From Eubacterium sp. (GTDB lineage Bacteria; Bacillota; Clostridia; Lachnospirales; Lachnospiraceae), in NCBI GenBank assembly GCA_017445525.1, contig JAFSTZ010000398.1:1-5950 (forward strand): 5,950 nucleotides of DNA, written 5' to 3'. Within the stretch, counting starts at the first letter, position 1, and every line of letters begins with the position of its first letter. Made by a program: the position numbers and the translations under genes. Below the pieces are notes generated by a model. It was not told where the DNA came from. It did not search any database and saw only the letters and a list, made by a program, of their open reading frames with translations. Positions 1 to 5,084 of the stretch are shown here, piece by piece.

Positions 1-1
1 C

Positions 2-952
2 GATATGACCGTTGTTCTGAAGCTGAAGAAAAAGCAGGCAGGAAAGAAAGTATACAAGTTTGAGAACCTGACTATCCAGTCCGGTATCGCTGATGCTCCG
101 GAAGGTCTTTTGACCGATGCCGTAACAGGAAACTCTTTGATCGCTCTTGTTCTCAAGGCAGGTACAGAGGCAAACTTTGACAATCCGGACAACAGTCTGC
201 TTCTCGAAGTAAGCAACGGCGGTGAGATCGGCGGACGTAACTACTTCATCCACTGGTTTGAGAACGGTGTTGAGAAGGAAGAGTGGTCACGTGACGGCGC
301 AGGCGGCAAGGATTATCGTCCTGATTCACCGGCATCTACTGTTCCGGCTCCGGTTCCGGCAGCAAGCGGTTCAGCAGTATCCGGCTCAGCTGTTTCAGGT
401 TCTGCTGTCTCCGGTTCTGCAGTATCAGGCGGAACTGCAACAGGTTCGGCAGTTGGACCGACCAAGAAAGAGCTTGGTGTAACAGAGAGCACTTACTACT
501 GTGAGCTTGAGAACATGCTGAGCGGCAAAAAGTCTACAACCAATACAAAGACTGTACGTATCGTACCGCAGCACGTTATCGATTATTCAAACCAGTACAT
601 TGCTACTTTCAAGAGCAAGTATTCTACAGGTCCGGTTCCTACAGACGCAGCGGCCAAGGATGCTTATCTGAACGATTTTGCCAGATTGACCAACTCGTTC
701 GGATATGTGATGGGTGTAACTCATGAGCTGCTCGTTTCTATAAAGGAAGGCATAGAAGCTACCAAGAATGATCCTAAGCTGTTACAGGATAATCTTGTTG
801 ATAACTTAGCTATGTTTACGGAAAGCTTTATAAATGTGGGCAAGTATATCGGTCTTTCACAGGCAGATGTAGAATCATATATCAACTACTTCAAGGCAGT
901 TGTAACTGCTTCAGTTACCGACGCAACCATCGATATCACAAAGCTTCTGTGA
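2..952 (+). CDS. C-terminal part of a probable surface protein with split Ig-like fold and SGSAV-repeat linker (5' end outside window)
   Basis: I do not recognise the family. The frame is open to the left edge. The first ATG, at base 5, has no room for a visible ribosome binding site, so this is probably the end of a longer gene. Counting from that ATG (315 residues), residues about 12-95 are beta-rich and hold a strand-C-like core around Trp84 (HWFENG). Residues 106-151 are a Pro/Ala stretch followed by four exact SGSAV units (121-140) and a decayed copy. Residues 158-187 look like Ig strands F and G (TYYCEL around Cys166, then a Thr-rich strand). Residues 190-315 are mostly helical, with no membrane segment and no LPXTG motif. 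The flexible Ser/Gly/Ala linker and the Ig-like pieces suggest an exported or surface-displayed protein, but no signal peptide can be seen because the N-terminus is missing. The gene ends just before a strong terminator and is probably transcribed separately from the downstream cluster. That it is protein-coding is secure; the fold and location are inference. Confidence 0.8.
   Translation, partial: DMTVVLKLKKKQAGKKVYKFENLTIQSGIADAPEGLLTDAVTGNSLIALVLKAGTEANFDNPDNSLLLEVSNGGEIGGRNYFIHWFENGVEKEEWSRDGAGGKDYRPDSPASTVPAPVPAASGSAVSGSAVSGSAVSGSAVSGGTATGSAVGPTKKELGVTESTYYCELENMLSGKKSTTNTKTVRIVPQHVIDYSNQYIATFKSKYSTGPVPTDAAAKDAYLNDFARLTNSFGYVMGVTHELLVSIKEGIEATKNDPKLLQDNLVDNLAMFTESFINVGKYIGLSQADVESYINYFKAVVTASVTDATIDITKLL
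365..454 (+). repeat. 15-bp coding tandem repeat encoding SGSAV units
   Basis: Four consecutive 15-base units (365-424) each encode Ser-Gly-Ser-Ala-Val. They are followed by a degenerate stretch encoding SGGTATGSAV (425-454). The protein units are identical, but the codons differ between copies: the first Ser is AGC, TCC, TCA and TCC, and Val is GTA, GTT, GTC and GTA. The repeat is therefore either old or held at the protein level, rather than a fresh DNA duplication. It probably forms a flexible linker. Confidence 0.85.
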
Positions 953-970
953 TCTCGATATTATGCTGCA

Positions 971-1009
971 GAAAAGCCCGCGGTTATCCGCGGGCTTTTC
1001 TTATTTCTT
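971..1009 (+). terminator. Rho-independent terminator
   Basis: There is a perfect 13-bp inverted repeat, GAAAAGCCCGCGG (971-983) and CCGCGGGCTTTTC (988-1000), with a 4-nt TTAT loop. A T-rich tract (TTATTTCTT) follows. The hairpin begins 18 nt after the stop codon of the surface-protein gene. It separates that transcript from the downstream cluster. The A-run on the left arm could allow weak function in reverse, but no gene on the other strand needs it. Confidence 0.95.
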
Positions 1010-1062
1010 CCTATAATAACGCAAGAGCGTTTCGTTAAGGATACGATAATAACAGAAAAAGC

Positions 1063-1091
1063 TTGTATTTTCCATAAAAATGAGTTAAAAT
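1063..1091 (+). promoter_or_regulatory. Candidate sigma-A-type promoter for the carboxypeptidase-ispE-tyrS-ddl cluster
   Basis: A TTGTAT -35 box (1063-1068, 4 of 6 to TTGACA) lies exactly 17 nt before a TAAAAT -10 box (1086-1091, 5 of 6 to TATAAT), in an AT-rich stretch. It lies between the upstream terminator and the first gene of the cluster. Transcription would start near 1098, giving a leader of roughly 100 nt. A perfect TATAAT at 1012-1017 has no matching -35 box and overlaps the terminator tail, so it is less likely. The assignment rests on sequence match and position only. Confidence 0.55.
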
Positions 1092-1154
1092 AAAAAAGAT
1101 TATGGACTAACGTCAAGTGAAATACTGCGATGAAATGGTTATAACAACAGGTTC

Positions 1155-1167
1155 ATATCGATGATAT
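1155..1167. repeat. Short inverted repeat in the predicted 5' leader
   Basis: ATATC (1155-1159) and GATAT (1163-1167) form a 5-bp perfect inverted repeat around a 3-nt centre. It lies within the predicted untranslated leader, about 30 nt before the first start codon. It could be an operator half-site pair or a weak RNA hairpin. AT-rich inverted repeats of this size also occur by chance, so the functional claim is weak. Confidence 0.2.
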
Positions 1168-1183
1168 AAGGGAAAAAACTCTC

Positions 1184-1191
1184 AGGAAAGG
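1184..1191 (+). promoter_or_regulatory. Ribosome binding site for the carboxypeptidase gene
   Basis: AGGAAAGG precedes two adjacent ATG codons at 1197 and 1200. An in-frame TAG at 1194-1196 directly abuts the first ATG, so no longer start is possible. The only ambiguity is which of the two Met codons is used. Spacing from the end of the motif is 5 nt to the first and 8 nt to the second. Confidence 0.6.
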
Positions 1192-1196
1192 CATAG

Positions 1197-2855
1197 ATGA
1201 TGAAAAAGAGGATTACAGCTCTTATGATATTGTTCGCGGTCATGACTGCGCTGTGTATCAATGCTCCGATAGCCTACGCGGAGCCGGCGACAACTGAGGA
1301 CAGTGGACAGGATGTGGCAACAGCGCCCGATACCACGACGTCTGAGGGCGATACTGCAACTACTGCGACGGCACCAGATGCGACACAGGACGACACGCAG
1401 GAGACGACTTCGGATGACGTCCAGGCAGCTCCGGCGCAGAAAGACACCGGCGACATCATAGACACTTTCGGTGACCTCGAGGAGTTTGCCGTCACGGAGA
1501 CACCGAGGATCGCATCGGTATCCGGCATAGTTATGGATGTCCAGTCCGGAGCGGTACTTTATCAGAAAAATATAAATGAGCGCCTCTACCCCGCCAGTAT
1601 CACCAAGATTATGACAACTCTGGTGGCTCTCGAGAACTCCTCCATGGATGAGGTAGTGACATTCTCGCAGAATGCGGTCGATCTTATACAGAACCAGGGA
1701 GCATCAAATATCGAGATAGTTCCCGGCGAGAGACTGACGATGGAAGAAAGCTTGTATGCTATCATGTTGATGTCAGCCAACGAGGTTTGCAACGGTGTCG
1801 CAGAACATGTGGCCGGCGACATCAAAACATTTGTCAAGATGATGAACAAAAGGGCAAAGGAGCTCGGCTGTACGGGAACTCACTTCCACAACACCAACGG
1901 ACTTTGGGAGAAAAACCACTACACGACAGCTCACGATATGGCGCTCATCGCCAGAGCTGCCTACAAGAATCCCGAATTTGCCAAGATTACCGGGACAAAG
2001 TGGTACAAGCTCCCCAAAACCAACAAGAGAAAAGCGGGCTATACGCTCCACAATCACCATGGCATGCTTCTGGCACTGAACTATCCGCAATATGAATATA
2101 AATACTGCGTCGGAGGAAAAACGGGATTTACCTCACAGTGTCTGTACACGCTTGTGACATATGCGAGGAAGAAAGGGATGACGATCCTTTCGGTCATCAT
2201 GAGAAATCCCAATCCTCCCTACCTCGATGATAACCAGTATACCGATACGACCAAGCTTTTGAACTTCGGTCTCAGTAACTTCAGACGTGTAAAGATAACC
2301 GACAGCGAGATCAACGACGTCAACTCGGAAAGACTGTTTGCACGGTTCAATCCATTTTTCAACACAGAAACGAGTTCGCTCTATGTCGACCCGGACGCAG
2401 GCATCATCCTGCCAAAGGGGAAAAAGCTTTCCGATGCGGAAAAAAGTGTGGAGTTCTATCCGTCGGAGACGCACGACGAGGAAGGCAGACGCGTGATCGG
2501 AAGGCTTCACTACAGCTACGCAGGCAAGGAAGTCGGCGGAACCAATATCTACTACGAGGACAGGGGCACCCCAACGCTCAGCGACAGCATCAACATGAAC
2601 CAGTGGTTTGACGAGGCTGTGGAGAAGGCGACGGAGGAGCCCTTTCCGTGGCTTACAGTGATCATCATCGTGGTGATCGTGATACTTCTGGGTGCCGGAG
2701 TATTTCTCTTCCTACCGGTCATCATCCAGATGAAGCAGAATCACAGCCGTACGAAGAGATATCGCAAGAACATGAAAAATGAAAAGATGGTAAACAGCGT
2801 CAGCAAGCGCGGACAGAATATCTTTAAGTCAAAGGGTGGACGCAGGCGCCGGTGA
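1197..2855 (+). CDS. D-alanyl-D-alanine carboxypeptidase, peptidase family S11 (PBP5/DacA-DacF-like), membrane anchored
   Basis: The product is a penicillin-binding protein that removes the terminal D-Ala from peptidoglycan pentapeptides outside the membrane. All three active-site motifs are present: SITK with nucleophile Ser134 and Lys137, SAN at 193-195, and KTG at 308-310 in a GGKTGFT context. The family motif HFHNTNGL...HYTTAHDM lies at 229-248. Residues 1-28 form a signal peptide (MMKKR, hydrophobic core, AYA before Glu29). Residues 29 to about 100 are a Thr/Ala/Asp-rich acidic stalk. The catalytic domain spans about 103-360 and a PBP5 C-terminal-like beta domain about 362-455. A membrane helix lies at about 485-510, followed by a 42-residue tail with 16 Lys/Arg and one acidic residue, ending GGRRRR. 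At 552 residues it is longer than typical S11 enzymes (about 380-450), because of the stalk, helix and tail. It is the first gene of the cluster and shares D-Ala-D-Ala chemistry with ddl downstream. The sequence does not decide between vegetative (DacA) and sporulation (DacB/DacF) roles, so no symbol is given. Confidence 0.95.
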   Translation: MMKKRITALMILFAVMTALCINAPIAYAEPATTEDSGQDVATAPDTTTSEGDTATTATAPDATQDDTQETTSDDVQAAPAQKDTGDIIDTFGDLEEFAVTETPRIASVSGIVMDVQSGAVLYQKNINERLYPASITKIMTTLVALENSSMDEVVTFSQNAVDLIQNQGASNIEIVPGERLTMEESLYAIMLMSANEVCNGVAEHVAGDIKTFVKMMNKRAKELGCTGTHFHNTNGLWEKNHYTTAHDMALIARAAYKNPEFAKITGTKWYKLPKTNKRKAGYTLHNHHGMLLALNYPQYEYKYCVGGKTGFTSQCLYTLVTYARKKGMTILSVIMRNPNPPYLDDNQYTDTTKLLNFGLSNFRRVKITDSEINDVNSERLFARFNPFFNTETSSLYVDPDAGIILPKGKKLSDAEKSVEFYPSETHDEEGRRVIGRLHYSYAGKEVGGTNIYYEDRGTPTLSDSINMNQWFDEAVEKATEEPFPWLTVIIIVVIVILLGAGVFLFLPVIIQMKQNHSRTKRYRKNMKNEKMVNSVSKRGQNIFKSKGGRRRR

Positions 2856-2893
2856 TGACAGCTTGCGTTGTCCCGGATCATAGGCGGATAAAC

Positions 2894-2898
2894 GGAGG
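2894..2898 (+). promoter_or_regulatory. Ribosome binding site deciding the ispE start
   Basis: GGAGG (2894-2898) lies 5 nt before the ATG at 2904. An in-frame GTG at 2898-2900 overlaps the Shine-Dalgarno motif itself and has none of its own, so the longer GTG start is unlikely. The next in-frame ATG (2919) is further away and would remove residues just before the conserved PAKIN motif. Confidence 0.85.
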
Positions 2899-2903
2899 TG
2901 AAC

Positions 2904-3773
2904 ATGGCAGCAGATTCTATGTGGATAAATGCTCCGGCAAAGATAAATATCGGGCTTGATGTGACCGGCAAAAGAGAGGACGGTTATCACGAGATACGCA
3001 CGATCATGCAAAGCATCAAGCTGTTTGACAGACTGACTCTTACAAAGACAAGGGCTCCGGGCGTGAGACTCTCTACCAATCTGAAGTTTCTGCCTACGGA
3101 CGACAACAATCTGATAGTAAAGAGTGCCAAGATGCTGATCAAGGAGTTTGATCTTCCGGGTGGCCTGAATATAAATCTCGAAAAACGTATCCCGGTTGCT
3201 GCCGGTATGGCAGGCGGAAGCACGGACGCGGCTTCGACTATGCTCGCGATCAATCAGATGTACGATATGGGATTGAAGGATTCGGGGCTTATGAAGCGCG
3301 CAGTGAAGCTCGGCGCGGACATCCCCTATTGTATCATGAAAGGCACGGCACTTGCGGAGGGCATAGGCGAGAAGCTGTCGACTGTACCGAAGCTCCCCGG
3401 TTGTACGATACTGCTCGTAAAACCAAAGATCCATGTATCGACAAAAGATGTCTACGGCGGACTGGTTTTAAATGAGAACACGGTTCACCCGGATATCGAC
3501 AAGATGATCGATGCGATGAAGAACAAATCACTGAAGACACTTTGTGACAATATGGGAAACATCCTTGAGTCCGTGACGATCTCACTACATCCGGAGATCG
3601 CCGATATCAAGCAATTCATGCTCGACCACGGTGCCCTCGGCTCCCTCATGAGCGGCTCGGGCCCCACCGTCTTCGGTATTTATAAAGATAAGAACTCTGC
3701 ACAGCTTGCCAAGGAAGAGGCGCTAAAAGCTTTTGACAAAAGCTTCGCATTTGTTACGGAACTATACAGATAG
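2904..3773 (+). CDS. ispE: 4-diphosphocytidyl-2-C-methyl-D-erythritol kinase
   Basis: This cytoplasmic GHMP-family kinase phosphorylates CDP-methylerythritol at the 2-hydroxyl using ATP. It is a step of the MEP pathway to isopentenyl diphosphate, which feeds undecaprenyl phosphate and other isoprenoids. From the ATG chosen here the protein has 289 residues, normal for the family. Conserved elements appear in order. The N-terminal PAKINIGL (11-18) contains the catalytic Lys13, and DGYHE (26-30) is in the substrate region. The Gly-rich ATP loop PVAAGMAGGSTDAA (97-110) contains the catalytic Asp108. ADIPYCIMKGTALAEGIGE lies at 138-156, and the GHMP C-terminal motif LMSGSGPTVFGI at 248-259. The gene follows the carboxypeptidase gene after 48 nt with no terminator. 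It is separated from tyrS by only 12 nt and shares its frame. No key residue is missing. Co-transcription with its neighbours is inferred from spacing. Confidence 0.97.
   Translation: MAADSMWINAPAKINIGLDVTGKREDGYHEIRTIMQSIKLFDRLTLTKTRAPGVRLSTNLKFLPTDDNNLIVKSAKMLIKEFDLPGGLNINLEKRIPVAAGMAGGSTDAASTMLAINQMYDMGLKDSGLMKRAVKLGADIPYCIMKGTALAEGIGEKLSTVPKLPGCTILLVKPKIHVSTKDVYGGLVLNENTVHPDIDKMIDAMKNKSLKTLCDNMGNILESVTISLHPEIADIKQFMLDHGALGSLMSGSGPTVFGIYKDKNSAQLAKEEALKAFDKSFAFVTELYR
3727..3745 (+). repeat. Perfect 8-bp hairpin in the 3' end of ispE
   Basis: AAGCTTTT (3727-3734) and AAAAGCTT (3738-3745) are perfect inverted repeats around a 3-nt GAC loop. They lie 25 nt before the ispE stop and 40 nt before the tyrS start. 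The stem is AU-rich and no T-tract follows, so it is not an ordinary terminator. The bases also encode Lys-Ala-Phe-Asp-Lys-Ser-Phe, and AAR/TTY codons favour such symmetry by chance. A role in mRNA processing or in setting tyrS translation is possible but unproven. Confidence 0.35.
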
Positions 3774-3776
3774 GAG
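3772..3776 (+). promoter_or_regulatory. tyrS ribosome binding site overlapping the ispE stop codon
   Basis: AGGAG (3772-3776) shares its first two bases with the ispE TAG stop (3771-3773). It sits 9 nt before the tyrS ATG at 3786. Ribosomes finishing ispE would cover this site, which favours translational coupling of the two genes. The ispE stop is also the nearest in-frame stop upstream of tyrS, and no other start codon lies between. Confidence 0.75.
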
Positions 3777-3785
3777 AAAATAACG

Positions 3786-5018
3786 ATGACTATTTATGAT
3801 GAACTGGTAGCGCGAGGACTGATCGCGCAGGTAACCGACGAGGACGAGATCAAGGACCTCATCAACAACGGAAAAGCGACCTTCTATATCGGATTCGACC
3901 CCACCGCTGACTCACTCCACGTGGGACACTTCATGGCGCTGTGCCTGATGAAGCGTCTGCAGATGGCGGGCAACAAACCTATCGCCCTGATCGGCGGAGG
4001 TACCGGTATGATCGGCGACCCGTCCGGCAGATCCGATCTCAGACAGATGCTGACCAAAGAAGACATCGAGCACAACTGCGACTGCTTCAAAAAGCAGATG
4101 AGCAAGTTTATCGAGTTCGGTGATGACAAGGCTATCATGGTGAACAACGCAGACTGGCTTATGGATATGAACTATATCGAGCTTCTGCGCGAAGTAGGAG
4201 TCCACTTCACTGTAAACAGGATGCTCACCGCTGAGTGCTACAAGCAGCGTATGGAGAAAGGACTGAGCTTCCTCGAGTTCAACTACATGATCATGCAGGC
4301 ATATGATTTCTACAGACTGTATCAGGACTACGGCTGCAACCTCGAGTTCGGCGGTGACGATCAGTGGTCGAACATGCTCGCAGGAACAGAGCTGATACGG
4401 CGCAAGCTCGGGAAAAATGCGTGCGCCATGACTATCAATCTCCTCCTCAACTCCGAGGGCAAGAAAATGGGCAAGACCGCCAAGGGTGCGGTATGGCTTG
4501 ACGCCGAGAAGACTTCCCCGTTTGAGTTCTTCCAGTATTGGAGAAATGTTGACGACGCTGATGTCATCAAGTGTATAAAAATGCTGACATTTTTACCGCT
4601 CGAAGAGATAGAGTCGATGGAGTGCTGGAAAGGTCAGCAGTTAAATGATGCAAAGGAGATCCTCGCATATGAGCTCACCAAGATGATCCACGGCGAGGAG
4701 GAGGCTGACAAGGCGAAGGAAGCAGCGAAGTCTCTCTTTTCGGGAGGTGGGGCAGCGCCGGTCGATATGCCTACATTTATCATAACGGACGATCTGATCA
4801 CAGACGGGCAGGTCGGACTTCTGAATCTCCTTACCGCATGTGGTCTGACAAACAGCAATGGAGATGCAAGACGCGCCATCGCTAATGACGGGGCTATCTC
4901 TATAGACGGCGAGAAAGTGACCGATCCAAAGCACATGGTCACTGTAGCTGATATCCCGAGCGACGGCATCGTTATCAAAAAGGGTAAGAAGCACTTCAGA
5001 AAGATACTGAAAGCGTAA
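3786..5018 (+). CDS. tyrS: Tyrosyl-tRNA synthetase
   Basis: This cytoplasmic class I aminoacyl-tRNA synthetase activates tyrosine with ATP and charges tRNA-Tyr. The 410-residue length is close to the usual 400-425 of the bacterial TyrS branch. The ATP signature HVGH (45-48, the HIGH motif) follows YIGFDPTADSL, in which Tyr34 matches a known tyrosine-pocket residue. GGGTGMIGDPSGR lies at 70-82. The tyrosine-binding region contains YMIMQAYDF (167-175), with Tyr167, Gln171 and Asp174, and FGGDDQW (188-194). The KMSKS-class loop is KMGKT (227-231), followed by GAVWLD as in other TyrS proteins. An S4-like RNA-binding domain occupies about 342-405 (LLTACGLTNSNGDARRAIANDGAISIDG). The gene is tightly joined to ispE upstream. 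It has no leader of its own and so no T-box, although tyrosyl-tRNA synthetase genes in Firmicutes often have one. All catalytic motifs are intact. Confidence 0.98.
   Translation: MTIYDELVARGLIAQVTDEDEIKDLINNGKATFYIGFDPTADSLHVGHFMALCLMKRLQMAGNKPIALIGGGTGMIGDPSGRSDLRQMLTKEDIEHNCDCFKKQMSKFIEFGDDKAIMVNNADWLMDMNYIELLREVGVHFTVNRMLTAECYKQRMEKGLSFLEFNYMIMQAYDFYRLYQDYGCNLEFGGDDQWSNMLAGTELIRRKLGKNACAMTINLLLNSEGKKMGKTAKGAVWLDAEKTSPFEFFQYWRNVDDADVIKCIKMLTFLPLEEIESMECWKGQQLNDAKEILAYELTKMIHGEEEADKAKEAAKSLFSGGGAAPVDMPTFIITDDLITDGQVGLLNLLTACGLTNSNGDARRAIANDGAISIDGEKVTDPKHMVTVADIPSDGIVIKKGKKHFRKILKA
4576..4595 (+). repeat. Perfect 8-bp hairpin inside tyrS
   Basis: TAAAAATG (4576-4583) and CATTTTTA (4588-4595) pair perfectly around a CTGA tetraloop in the middle of the tyrS coding sequence, over codons for Ile-Lys-Met-Leu-Thr-Phe-Leu. 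The stem is weak because it is mostly AU. I record it as a local structure only and have no evidence of function. Confidence 0.25.
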
Positions 5019-5068
5019 AACGGTGATCAAAGTGTTTCACAGTGTGATGCGGCAGGCAGGATTCATAT

Positions 5069-5074
5069 AAGGAG
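5069..5074 (+). promoter_or_regulatory. Ribosome binding site for ddl
   Basis: AAGGAG (5069-5074) lies 10 nt before the ATG at 5085, with a second weaker AAGG at 5077-5080. An in-frame TAA at 5076-5078 rules out any longer start, so ATG 5085 is the first possible start codon. The strong site after a 66-nt gap suggests that ddl is translated independently of tyrS. Confidence 0.75.
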
Positions 5075-5084
5075 ATAAGGATCG

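Larger units (their letters stand above)
1010..1196 (+). other. Non-coding leader region upstream of the carboxypeptidase gene
   Basis: This is the only sizeable gap in the window (953-1196 including the terminator). Apart from the promoter candidate and a small inverted repeat, I see no ORF with a ribosome binding site, no tRNA, no T-box antiterminator signature and no recognisable riboswitch. The 3' end carries AGGAAAGG (1184-1191). Confidence 0.5.

Noticed and set aside
222..482. 86-codon + strand frame inside the surface-protein gene
   Set aside because: It is an out-of-frame shadow across the repeat region, Arg/Gln-rich with no family signature. The overlapping frame carries the clear repeat and domain structure.
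1012..1017. Perfect TATAAT hexamer after the terminator
   Set aside because: The expected -35 position falls within the GC-rich terminator stem and has no match, so the hexamer alone is not a convincing promoter.
1010..1196. T-box or other riboswitch in the leader of the cluster
   Set aside because: No T-box core sequence, no leader-terminator hairpin with a U-tract, and no other riboswitch signature could be seen before the first gene.
2855..2959. 34-codon frame starting at the ATG that overlaps the carboxypeptidase stop (TGATG)
   Set aside because: It would resemble a coupled small ORF, but it runs out of frame into the start of ispE, has no ribosome binding site of its own beyond the end of the previous gene, and shows no motif.
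2829..3434. Long antisense open frame (201 codons) opposite ispE
   Set aside because: It lies wholly opposite well-supported genes (the end of the carboxypeptidase gene and ispE). Its composition is rich in Arg, His, Cys and Ser as expected of a shadow frame, and it shows no recognisable motif.
5037..5047. TCACA-G-TGTGA inverted repeat between tyrS and ddl, possible operator or terminator
   Set aside because: The arms are only 5 bp around a single base and no T-tract follows, so it is not a terminator. An operator role cannot be supported from one short copy.
5036..5071. Possible promoter before ddl (TTCACA with TATAAG)
   Set aside because: The -35-like TTCACA (5036-5041) and -10-like TATAAG (5066-5071) are 24 nt apart, too far for a sigma-A promoter, and no better pairing is visible.
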